From the NCBI RefSeq assembly GCF_005768555.2, contig NZ_VCHX02000146.1, forward strand, positions 1-55,789: a DNA stretch of 55,789 nucleotides, written 5' to 3'. Both the position numbers and the translations under genes were made by a program. Below, piece after piece: positions 41,360 through 49,094 of the stretch (positions within the stretch are counted from its first letter, which is position 1; each line of letters opens with the position of its first letter). Source of the DNA: Streptomyces sporangiiformans (GTDB lineage: Bacteria > Actinomycetota > Actinomycetes > Streptomycetales > Streptomycetaceae). The notes under the pieces are model-generated. The model was given only the letters and a program-made list of their open reading frames with translations. It searched no databases and had not been told where the DNA came from.

Positions 41360-42007
41360 TCAGTCGCCGCGGTACAGCTCACGCTTGTCGATGTAGCGCA
41401 CCACACCGTCCGGCACCAGGTACCAGACCGGATCGCCGTTGGCGACCCTGGCACGGCAGTCTGTGGACGAGATGGCGAGCGCGGGGACCTCGACGAGCGA
41501 GACACCGCCCTCCGGCAGCCCCGGATCGGTCAGCGCGTGGCCGGGCCGGGTGACACCGATGAAGTGCGCGAGGGAGAACAGCTCTGCGGCGTCGCGCCAG
41601 GTGAGGATCTGGGCGAGCGCGTCGGCCCCCGTTATGAAGAAGAGGTCCGTGTCGGGGTTGAGCGCGCGCAGATCGCGCAGCGTGTCCGTCGTGTACGTCG
41701 GGCCGCCACGGTCGATGTCGATGCGGCTCACCGAGAACTGCGGGTTCTCGGCGGTCGCGATGACCGTCATCAGATAGCGGTCCTCGGCCGGGGAGACCTT
41801 GCGGTCGGACTTCTGCCACGGCTGTCCGGTCGGTACGAACACCACCTCGTCGAGGTGGAACTGCGCGGCGACCTCACTGGCCGCGACGAGGTGGCCGTGG
41901 TGGATCGGATCAAACGTTCCGCCCATGACGCCCAGACGGCGTTTGCCCGGATTCGACGGGCCGTGGGCCGGGTTGTTCGCCCGGCCACTCACCGGACCGC
42001 TAGGCAT
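41360..42007 (-). CDS. nadD: nicotinate-nucleotide adenylyltransferase
   Basis: A 215-residue NadD that adenylates nicotinate mononucleotide in NAD synthesis. It shows RRLGVMGGTFDPIHHGHLVA (GTFDPxHxGH nucleotidyltransferase motif), FVPTGQPWQK, LFFITGADALAQILTW and the ISSTDCRARV motif (ISSTxxR) near the end. ATG 42007 follows AGCAGGAC closely; ATG 42022 would add five residues. The LCP gene starts 15 bases downstream of its stop, so the two are probably cotranscribed. Confidence 0.94.
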   Translation of the reverse strand: MPSGPVSGRANNPAHGPSNPGKRRLGVMGGTFDPIHHGHLVAASEVAAQFHLDEVVFVPTGQPWQKSDRKVSPAEDRYLMTVIATAENPQFSVSRIDIDRGGPTYTTDTLRDLRALNPDTDLFFITGADALAQILTWRDAAELFSLAHFIGVTRPGHALTDPGLPEGGVSLVEVPALAISSTDCRARVANGDPVWYLVPDGVVRYIDKRELYRGD

Positions 42008-42069
42008 GTCCTGCTCTCCCATGCGTGCAGACCCTACCGGCCCGGCCCCGGGGGCCCGGTGCGCGGCCG

Positions 42070-42234
42070 TCAGCGGTCCCGGTTGAAGCGAGTGGTGATC
42101 CACAGCAGCAGAAGCAGGATGAAGAGCGCGCCGCCACCGATCAGGTAGGGGTTGAGGCTCTCGTGGTTGCCGCCGTGCTCCTCGCCCTCTGTGGCGAGGG
42201 AGACCAACTGGGCAGCGGTGCTGTGGAAGCTCAT
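42070..42234 (-). CDS. 54-residue single-pass membrane protein
   Basis: A small ORF from ATG 42234 to TGA 42070 encoding 54 residues: STAAQLVSLATEGEEHGG, then NPYLIGGGALFILLLLLWIT, then a basic TRFNRDR end. One membrane span with N-out/C-in topology is likely from the positive C-terminus. Codon use is typical and the position directly upstream of nadD is compact. Function unknown. It resembles the 51-residue protein just upstream (span plus basic end), suggesting a pair. Confidence 0.7.
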   Translation of the reverse strand: MSFHSTAAQLVSLATEGEEHGGNHESLNPYLIGGGALFILLLLLWITTRFNRDR

Positions 42235-42337
42235 CTTCGGCAGGACCTATCGGGTGTGGGCGGGATACAGACGTAAGGCCATCGTAAGCGGGGGCCGCCG
42301 ACCGGATCACGTCGGCTCCGGGAACTTCGGACGAGCC

Positions 42338-42493
42338 TCAGTCGTCCCGCTTGTAGCCACGCAGCAGGAACCAGGCGGTCAGGACGCAGCCGACGACGAG
42401 CACGATCAGCACGACACGGAGGAGATTCCCCGGCCCCTGCTGCTGTGCGGCGCTCGCGGCCTCGGTGAGCCAGGCTTCGGGGTTGTACTCCAT
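42338..42493 (-). CDS. 51-residue single-pass membrane protein
   Basis: ATG 42493 to TGA 42338 encodes 51 residues: EYNPEAWLTEAASAAQQQG, then LLRVVLIVLVVGCVLTAWFL, then LRGYKRDD. A single span with a basic cytoplasmic end, like the 54-residue neighbour. It lies divergently beside the M48 protease gene (90-base gap). I do not recognise a family. Length and strong hydrophobic span argue for a genuine small membrane protein. Confidence 0.65.
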   Translation of the reverse strand: MEYNPEAWLTEAASAAQQQGPGNLLRVVLIVLVVGCVLTAWFLLRGYKRDD

Positions 42494-42582
42494 GGCGTGC
42501 GACTCCTTCGCTGTACTGCACGTCCACGGTATATCGGCCTAGGCTGGACCCCGCCTTGGGGGCACTGGAGGCAAACAGACGC

Positions 42583-43689
42583 ATGGGGGACCACATGCCA
42601 GACGACAGCCACGAGAACGTACCGAGCAGGCAGCGCAGGCGCTTCGAGGGCATCTCCTCACGGGCGTACGAACATCCCGCGGACCGCTCGGCGCTGGTCG
42701 CCCTGCGCAAGCTCAGCGGCTTCGACACCGTCTTCAAGGCGCTCAGCGGACTGCTCCCGGAGCGCAGCCTGAGGCTGCTGTTCCTGTCCGACTCCGTACG
42801 GGTGTCGGACGCGCAGTTCGCGCACCTGAACGTCATGCTGCGGGACGCCTGCTACATCCTGGACCTGGAGAAGGTCCCGCCGATGTACGTCAACCAGGAC
42901 CCGCAGCCGAACGCGATGTGCATCGGCCTCGACGAGCCGATCATCGTCGTCACCACCGGTCTGGTGGAACTGCTCGACGAGGAGGAGATGCGGGCGGTAG
43001 TCGGCCACGAGGTGGGCCACGCCCTGTCCGGCCACTCCGTCTACCGCACGATATTGCTCTTCCTCACCAGCCTCGCGCTCCGCGTCGCCTGGATCCCGCT
43101 GGGGAACATCGCGATCATGGCCATCGTGACGGCCCTGCGCGAGTGGTTCCGCAAGTCGGAGCTGTCCGCGGACCGCGCCGGGCTCCTGGTCGGCCAGGAC
43201 CTGCGGGCGTCGATGCGCGGCCTGATGAAGATCGCGGGCGGCAACCATCTGCACGAGATGAACGTCGACGCGTTCCTCGCCCAGGCCGAGGAGTACGAGG
43301 CCGGGGGCGACCTCCGCGACTCCGTACTCAAGATCCTCAACGTCCTGCCCCGCTCCCACCCCTTCACCACCGTGCGGGCCGCCGAGCTGAAGAAGTGGGC
43401 CGAGTCCCGCGACTACCAGCGGATCATGGACGGCCACTACCCGCGCCGCGACGAGGACCGGGACACCTCGGTCTCCGACTCCTTCCGCGAGTCGGCGTCC
43501 GCTTACGCCACCCACGTGCGCAGCTCCAAGGATCCGCTGATGAAGCTGGTCACCGACATCGCGGGCGGCGCGGGCGACCTCGGCGGCCGGGTCCGGCGCG
43601 GGTTCGGGGGCTTCGCGAGCGGCGGCGCCCCCAAGGACCGGCCGCGAGACGACCGCCCCGACGACGAGAGCCCCAACGGAAGCAGCTGA
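42583..43689 (+). CDS. M48-family zinc metallopeptidase
   Basis: A 368-residue protein with the zinc motif HEVGH (142-146) in AVVGHEVGHALSGHS and a third ligand Glu in REWFRKSELSADRAGLL. A hydrophobic region between them (ILLFLTSLALRVAWIPLGNI) may touch the membrane. A basic, Gly-rich and charged C-terminus follows residue 290 (GRVRRGFGGFASGG). M48 proteases such as HtpX act in membrane-protein quality control. ATG 42583 follows GGAGG by 11 bases; ATG 42595 has GGGGGA closer. The gene converges on two envelope-associated genes. Confidence 0.88.
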   Translation: MGDHMPDDSHENVPSRQRRRFEGISSRAYEHPADRSALVALRKLSGFDTVFKALSGLLPERSLRLLFLSDSVRVSDAQFAHLNVMLRDACYILDLEKVPPMYVNQDPQPNAMCIGLDEPIIVVTTGLVELLDEEEMRAVVGHEVGHALSGHSVYRTILLFLTSLALRVAWIPLGNIAIMAIVTALREWFRKSELSADRAGLLVGQDLRASMRGLMKIAGGNHLHEMNVDAFLAQAEEYEAGGDLRDSVLKILNVLPRSHPFTTVRAAELKKWAESRDYQRIMDGHYPRRDEDRDTSVSDSFRESASAYATHVRSSKDPLMKLVTDIAGGAGDLGGRVRRGFGGFASGGAPKDRPRDDRPDDESPNGSS

Positions 43690-43737
43690 CCAGGGCCGAT
43701 CAGGGCCTGGGCCCGGGCCGGGCTGCTGACTGGCTGA

Positions 43738-44805
43738 TCACACCCGAGGCTGGGCGCTGGCCGCCAGCGACCCGCACAGGGCGGTGGCACCGCCCGTCGC
43801 GTACGGGTCGGTGCCGGCCGGTCCGCCCGCCTTGGCCGTCTCGCCCGCGAGCAGCGGGCGCAGATGGTCCGTGGCGTCCTCGGCGCAGGCCAGCGGCCCG
43901 GCCTGGACGTACGAGACGACGAGTTCCGTCTGGTGCGTCCGCAGGTCGTCGCGGTCGAAGCGGAAGTGCAGCTCACGCCGGACGGTGAACAGGGAGGCCT
44001 TGGCATCGTCGTCCGCACCGGTCGGCCGCAGCGCGTAGACGAAGGTGTGGTCGGAGGTGACCTCGAGGGTGTCGGAGTCGGTCTCGGCGGCCTGCAGTGT
44101 GCCCTGCACCCGGACCTTGGAGTCGGCGAGCTCGGTCTGGGACGGGTCGAAGCGGACCAGCCAGCCCGTGGGCGCGTGCCGCCCGTCCGCGACCGGGTGG
44201 TCGAAGCTCTGGTCGAACTGGTCGAGCTGCTGCGGATCGAGCAGGATCCGTACGGGCCGGACGGTGCCGCCGGTGAGCACCTGCGGGTCGAGCGAGGACT
44301 CGACGAGGTAGTCCTTCGCCGTGGTCAGGGCGGTGACGATCTGGCTGTCGGAGAAGTGGGCGGTGCGCCGGGAGGCGGGCATCGTGATGCCGTCGGCGCC
44401 AATGCGGAACTGCTGGGCCGGGCTGCGGGCGTACAGCTCCTCGGTGTCGGCGGTGCCCGGCACCGCGCTCTGCGGCGCGAGCGGGATCACCGTCATCCGC
44501 AGCGGCTCGGTCGGCTTCGCGGCGGGGGTCTGGTACGGATGGCGTACGCCCATGTAGATCGCGGTGCCGAAGGCGAGGGCGATCAGCAGGACGAGGATCA
44601 GCGCCTGCCGGGACACCCCGCGGCGCAGCGGCGCCCTGCGCCGTACGGCCGGGGCGTGGTCGTCGATCCGCTCCTGCGCGGAAAACTCCTGGAGGCGGGC
44701 AGCGCGGACGAACGACTCGTCGAAGACGACGGATCGGTACTCGTCCTCACCACCACCAGGGGCACCCTCGGGTGCCCCCTCAGGTGGGTCTCCTGGCCCG
44801 CCCAT
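43738..44805 (-). CDS. single-pass membrane protein with SVVFDE motif, large extracytoplasmic domain
   Basis: A 355-residue protein. The cytoplasmic N-terminus carries SVVFDESFVRAA (25-36) followed by LQEFSAQERID. One span lies at about 68-87 (ALILVLLIALAFGTAIYMGV). The rest (about 100-350) is extracytoplasmic, with two widely spaced cysteines (LACAEDATDH and ATALCGSLAAS) that could form a disulphide. The neighbouring 205-residue protein has the same N-terminal motif, so the two share a cytoplasmic partner or origin. No enzyme family is recognised. The pair sits in the PdtA-like/M48 envelope region. Confidence 0.78.
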   Translation of the reverse strand: MGGPGDPPEGAPEGAPGGGEDEYRSVVFDESFVRAARLQEFSAQERIDDHAPAVRRRAPLRRGVSRQALILVLLIALAFGTAIYMGVRHPYQTPAAKPTEPLRMTVIPLAPQSAVPGTADTEELYARSPAQQFRIGADGITMPASRRTAHFSDSQIVTALTTAKDYLVESSLDPQVLTGGTVRPVRILLDPQQLDQFDQSFDHPVADGRHAPTGWLVRFDPSQTELADSKVRVQGTLQAAETDSDTLEVTSDHTFVYALRPTGADDDAKASLFTVRRELHFRFDRDDLRTHQTELVVSYVQAGPLACAEDATDHLRPLLAGETAKAGGPAGTDPYATGGATALCGSLAASAQPRV

Positions 44806-44948
44806 ACATTCAGAGTAGGTCTCTCGGACCTCTGGTAAACGCGGCGGTACACGACAACTTCTGACAGGTTCTCACCAGGAATTGCCCAGGATTCCCGGCC
44901 TGTCCCCCGGCCGCGAGGCAGGGGCCGGGACCCGGCATGGTCCCGGTC

Positions 44949-45566
44949 TCACGGGGTACGCGGTACCGCCGAGACGGGTGGCTGGGAGTAGTCCGCCGAG
45001 GCCGAGGGGCCTTTTGAGCCGCTCTGGTCCACACCGGTGGAGGCGGGGGGCGGAACCGGTTCCTCGCGGCTGGAGGAGGCGCCCCGGTAGACCGCCGTGA
45101 AGGCGAGCGCGACCATGCCGATGCCCATCACCAGGGCGAGGACCCAGGCGACGGGGCGGTGCCAGCGGACCTGTTTCCCGTATGCCCCCGGGCCTCCGTA
45201 GCCGCCGTGGAGGATGTCACGGTCGTCGAGGTCGTCCAGCTCCGGATCGTGGCCGAAATCACCCAGGCCGTCGGGGCCGAACCCGTCGTCATAGCGCTCG
45301 TCGTCGTGTGGGCCCCGGGTGCGTCCCCGGCGTGCCGCCTCGGCCTCGGAGGCCTCGGCGCGGGCCTGGGCGGCGGCGAGGAGACGCTCGACGGCGGTCG
45401 GCTCGTGGACCGTGGCCGCCCGTACGAAGTCCTCGTCGAAGACCACGGAGGCGAACTCTTCGTCCGCGCCTCCGCGGTCGCGCTCGTCGTCGGGCTCCCA
45501 GCCGTCAGGGAACGGCGTGCCCCCCACGTCCTCCGGCACGGATCCAGAGTAGACCGGGGGTGTCAT
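44949..45566 (-). CDS. single-pass membrane protein with SVVFDE motif (SCO2584-like)
   Basis: A 205-residue protein with the motif SVVFDEDFVRAA (40-51) then EPTAVERLLAAAQARAE, a helix, an acidic Gly/Asp-rich stretch, a membrane span at 138-160 (VAWVLALVMGIGMVALAFTA) and a short Ser/Pro-rich outer tail. By gene order it matches a Streptomyces coelicolor protein (SCO2584) reported to interact with the spore-wall synthesis complex and to be linked to PdtA. That link is inferred from synteny. ATG 45566 is the start. It lies 70 bases after proA on the same strand. Confidence 0.75.
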   Translation of the reverse strand: MTPPVYSGSVPEDVGGTPFPDGWEPDDERDRGGADEEFASVVFDEDFVRAATVHEPTAVERLLAAAQARAEASEAEAARRGRTRGPHDDERYDDGFGPDGLGDFGHDPELDDLDDRDILHGGYGGPGAYGKQVRWHRPVAWVLALVMGIGMVALAFTAVYRGASSSREEPVPPPASTGVDQSGSKGPSASADYSQPPVSAVPRTP

Positions 45567-45636
45567 TTTGGGCAGACGGTAAGGAAATTCATCCGCCTGC
45601 CGAGACGACTTCTTCGGGGTTCCTCGGTGCCCGCAC

Positions 45637-46923
45637 TCAGCGGCGGATGTGCCCGTCCCCCGTGACGATGTACTTCGTGCTCGTCAGCTCCGGCAGCCCC
45701 ATCGGCCCCCGCGCGTGCAGCTTCTGCGTGGAGATGCCGATCTCGGCGCCGAAGCCGAACTGGCCGCCGTCGGTGAAGCGCGTGGACGCGTTCACGGCGA
45801 CCGTCGTGGAATCGACCAGTTGGGTGAAGCGGCGGGCCGCCTGCTGCGAGGTGGTGACGATCGCCTCGGTGTGGCCGGAGCTCCACAGCCGGATGTGCGC
45901 CACGGCCTTGTCGAGCGAGTCGACGACGGCGGCAGCGATGTCGTACGAGAGGTACTCGGTGTCCCAGTCGTCGGTGGTGGCCTCGACGACGGTGGCCTTG
46001 GAGTCCTTGGCGTACGCCAGCACGCGCTCGTCGGCGTGCACGGTGACCCCGGCCTCCGCGAGGGCGTCCAGGGCGCGCGGCAGGAACTCGGCGGCGATGT
46101 CCTGGTGCACCAGCAGCGTCTCGGCGGCGTTGCACACGCTGGGCCGCTGGGCCTTGGAGTTGATGAGGATCTCGATCGCCATGTCGAGGTCGGCCCGGGC
46201 GTCGACGTACACGTGGCAGTTGCCGGTGCCGGTCTCGATGACCGGGACGGTGGACTCCTGCACGACCGTGCGGATCAGCGAGGCGCCGCCGCGCGGGATC
46301 AGCACGTCGACCAGGCCGCGGGCGCGCATCAGCTCACGTACGGACTCCCGGCTCTCGCCCGGGACGAGCTGCACGGCGTCGGCGGGCAGGCCCGCGCCGC
46401 CGACGGCGTCGCGCAGCACGCGCACCAGGGCGGTGTTGGACTCGTACGCGGAGGACGAGCCGCGCAGCAGCACAGCGTTGCCGGACTTAAGGCAGAGGGC
46501 GGCGGCGTCGACCGTGACGTTCGGGCGGGCCTCGTAGATGATGCCGACGACGCCGAGCGGGACACGGACCTGCCGCAGATCGATGCCGTTCGGGAGCGTC
46601 GAGCCGCGGACGACCTCGCCGACCGGGTCGGGCAGCGCCACGACGTCGCGCACGTCGGAGGCGATGGCGCGGACCCGCTCCGGCGTGAGCGTGAGGCGGT
46701 CGATGATGGCCTCGCTGGTGCCGGCCTCGCGGGCGCGCGCGATGTCCTTCGCGTTGGCCTCGACGATCTCGCTCGTACGGACCTCCAGCGCGTCCGCGAT
46801 GGCGAGCAGCGCGTCGTCCTTCTCGGCCCGCGGCAGCGGGGCGAGGTCGGCGGCGGCGGACTTGGCCCGGTAGGCGGCCTGGGTGACCGGGGACATCGAG
46901 TCGTACGGCGAAAGCGAGGTCAT
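45637..46923 (-). CDS. proA: gamma-glutamyl phosphate reductase
   Basis: A 428-residue ALDH-superfamily enzyme making glutamate-5-semialdehyde, the second step of proline synthesis. Cys264 in RPSVCNAAETL is the catalytic residue; ARPNVTVDA and LLRGSSSAYESNTAL form the NADPH region, and RGGASLIRTVVQ follows. Length is normal. The start is ATG 46923. proB lies upstream with a 154-residue unknown gene between them. Confidence 0.96.
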   Translation of the reverse strand: MTSLSPYDSMSPVTQAAYRAKSAAADLAPLPRAEKDDALLAIADALEVRTSEIVEANAKDIARAREAGTSEAIIDRLTLTPERVRAIASDVRDVVALPDPVGEVVRGSTLPNGIDLRQVRVPLGVVGIIYEARPNVTVDAAALCLKSGNAVLLRGSSSAYESNTALVRVLRDAVGGAGLPADAVQLVPGESRESVRELMRARGLVDVLIPRGGASLIRTVVQESTVPVIETGTGNCHVYVDARADLDMAIEILINSKAQRPSVCNAAETLLVHQDIAAEFLPRALDALAEAGVTVHADERVLAYAKDSKATVVEATTDDWDTEYLSYDIAAAVVDSLDKAVAHIRLWSSGHTEAIVTTSQQAARRFTQLVDSTTVAVNASTRFTDGGQFGFGAEIGISTQKLHARGPMGLPELTSTKYIVTGDGHIRR

Positions 46924-46984
46924 GTGGGAAGCGTAATGCGCCCGCGACGACGGTCCAGCGGTTGTCCCAAACCCCGAGACACGC

Positions 46985-47449
46985 TCAAAAGGGGTGAACT
47001 CCGACGGGGGCCGCCGGCAGCGGTCCGGAGCCCTCGGCGATCCGCTGGTGGTAGGTCTCGCGGTCGATGACCTCCAGGCCGACGATCTCCCAGGGCGGCA
47101 GCTTCGCGGTCTGCCGGTGCTCGCCCCACAGGCGCAGCGCGACCGCTGCCGCGTCGTGCAGGTCGCGGGCCTCCTCCCAGTAGCGGATCTCCGCGTGATC
47201 GCCCGCGTACCGGCTGGTCAGCAGAAAGGGATGGTCGTGGGCGAGCTGTTCGAGCGATCGCCTGACCTCCTTCAGCGGGGCCTCGTCACCCGAGACGCTC
47301 AGCGTGACGTGCCACAGCCGCGGCAGGTCCTGCGGTTCCTCACCCTCGTAGGTGTCTCCGGCCGCGACGCTGGTGAGGGCCCGCTCCTCGCCGGGCGCGC
47401 GGGAGGTGGCACCACCGCGGGACGCCGCACCGGGGCGCACTCGTCTCAC
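46985..47449 (-). CDS. 154-residue protein between proB and proA
   Basis: From GTG 47449, with AGGAGG five bases upstream, the product is 154 residues. The first 45 residues are basic and disordered. The core (LPRLWHVTLSVSGDEAPLKE, then AGDHAEIRYWEEARDLHDAA and WEIVGLEVIDRETYHQR) is a compact alpha/beta domain I do not recognise, without catalytic motifs I can name. It sits between proB and proA on the same strand, 61 bases before proA, so it may be cotranscribed. The core is unusually rich in Trp and His. Confidence 0.72.
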   Translation of the reverse strand: MRRVRPGAASRGGATSRAPGEERALTSVAAGDTYEGEEPQDLPRLWHVTLSVSGDEAPLKEVRRSLEQLAHDHPFLLTSRYAGDHAEIRYWEEARDLHDAAAVALRLWGEHRQTAKLPPWEIVGLEVIDRETYHQRIAEGSGPLPAAPVGVHPF

Positions 47450-47605
47450 GACGGCCTCCTTTACCCAATGGGTCCTGTACGCAATGATCCTGAAAACCGG
47501 GTCCTGAAACTCGGAGTCTCCCTGGAACAAAGTTGAGCAGGTGGCGTGGCTCCGTGTGGCGGTTTTACTCAACGTCTCCCGGCACGAGGCGACCCTTTCG
47601 GCCGT

Positions 47606-48733
47606 TTACGGGTGCAGCAGCACCAGATCGTCCCTGTGTACGACCTCGCGTTCGTACGCGGGCCCCAGCTCGGCGGCCAGCTCGCGCGTGGAGCGGCCGA
47701 TCAGTTGGGGGATCTCCTTGGCGTCGAAGTTGACGAGTCCCCGCGCGACCGCCCGGCCCGTGCTGTCACGCAGCTCGACGGGGTCGCCGGCGCTGAACTC
47801 GCCCTCGACCGCCGCGATGCCCGCGGGCAGCAGCGACTTGCGGCCCTCGACGACCGCGCGCACGGCTCCGTCGTCGAGTGTGAGCGCGCCCTGGGGGGTC
47901 GAGGCGTGCTGGAGCCACAGCAGGCGGTCGGCGGAGCGGCGGCCCGTGGCGTGGAAGTACGTGCCGGTGTCCCGCCCCGCGAGGGCGTCGGCGACGTGCA
48001 CGGCGGAGGTGAGCACCACGGGGATGCCGGCCGCCGCCGCGATACGGGCCGCCTCGACCTTGGTCACCATGCCGCCGGTGCCGACGCCGGCCCGGCCCAC
48101 GCTGCCGATCTCGACGTGCGCGAGGTCCGCCGGAGTGCGTACTTCCGCTATCCGCGACGTACCGGGCCTGCTGGGGTCGCCGTCGTAGACCCCGTCCACG
48201 TCGGAGAGCAGGACCAGCAGATCTGCGCGTACGAGATGGGCGACGAGCGCGGCGAGCCGGTCGTTGTCGCCGAAGCGGATCTCGTCCGTGGCAACCGTGT
48301 CGTTCTCGTTGACGACCGGCAGGGCGCCCATCGCGAGGAGCTTGTCGAGCGTGCGCTGGGCGTTGCGGTGGTGGGCGCGGCGGCTCATGTCGTCGCTGGT
48401 GAGCAGGACCTGGCCGACACGGACGCCGTAGCGCGCGAGGGACGCCGCGTAGCGTGCCACCAGCAGGCCCTGGCCGACGCTGGCGGCGGCCTGCTGCCGG
48501 GCCAGGTCCTTGGGGCGGCGGCGCAGGCCGAGGGGGGCGAGGCCGGCGGCGATGGCACCGGACGAGACGAGGACGATCTCCTTCTCGCCTCCGCTGCGGC
48601 TCTTGGCGAGTACGTCCACCAGGGCGTCCACACGGTCCGCGTCCAGGCCTCCGGACGCGGTGGTGAGGGACGAGGAACCCACCTTGACGACGATCCTGCG
48701 CGCTTCCGCCACGCCCTGTCTTGCCGATGACAC
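47606..48733 (-). CDS. proB: glutamate 5-kinase
   Basis: A 375-residue kinase for the first step of proline synthesis. The amino-acid kinase domain shows RRIVVKVGSSSLTTASGGLD, LVSSGAIAAGLAPLGL, VNENDTVATDEIRFGDNDRL and VGTGGMVTKVEAARIA. A C-terminal PUA domain (ALTLDDGAVRAVVEGRKSLL onward) is present, as in most bacteria. GTG 48733 follows GGGGAAG; a GTG seven codons in is a second choice. Feedback inhibition by proline is known for the family. Confidence 0.95.
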   Translation of the reverse strand: MSSARQGVAEARRIVVKVGSSSLTTASGGLDADRVDALVDVLAKSRSGGEKEIVLVSSGAIAAGLAPLGLRRRPKDLARQQAAASVGQGLLVARYAASLARYGVRVGQVLLTSDDMSRRAHHRNAQRTLDKLLAMGALPVVNENDTVATDEIRFGDNDRLAALVAHLVRADLLVLLSDVDGVYDGDPSRPGTSRIAEVRTPADLAHVEIGSVGRAGVGTGGMVTKVEAARIAAAAGIPVVLTSAVHVADALAGRDTGTYFHATGRRSADRLLWLQHASTPQGALTLDDGAVRAVVEGRKSLLPAGIAAVEGEFSAGDPVELRDSTGRAVARGLVNFDAKEIPQLIGRSTRELAAELGPAYEREVVHRDDLVLLHP

Positions 48734-49094
48734 GCGCTTCCCCAATGTTCCGACCAGCTGTTCCGACCAGCCCAGTCTCTGCAATCTACGGGAGAGGGGG
48801 CACCGGACGCCGCCGCATTTCGAGGGGCGGACGGAACGGGTGACGCCGAACGACCGGGCGATCAAGGAGACGATCGCACGAGGCGGTCAAGGGTGATCGA
48901 GGGAAGACGGAAAAGGCACGTCACAGGTTCACTGCATTTTCGTCCGGTATTCTCCGGTTGCTCCCACCGCAGATTGCTTGGCGGGCCGCAGTAGTCATAC
49001 GGTCAGGGGTCAGTCTCTCGTTTACGACCTTCAACGAGACGCCAACCTCCCCTGGTTTCCCCCCATCCACCGTATTCCCGCAGGAGCCCATTCC
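48734..49094. other. 361-base divergent intergenic region
   Basis: No gene is supported here. The region separates proB from the CDP-glycerol-transferase-like gene. Its only strong features are a candidate promoter for the right-hand gene (48974-49003) and an AT-richer stretch near 48930-48955. The right-hand reading frame stays open back to 48978 but has no ribosome site there. Confidence 0.6.
48974..49003 (+). promoter_or_regulatory. putative promoter of the CDP-glycerol-transferase-like gene
   Basis: TTGCTT (48974-48979) and TACGGT (48998-49003), spacer 18. Initiation near 49010 leaves a leader of about 85 bases before GTG 49095 and argues against a start at 48978. Confidence 0.4.
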
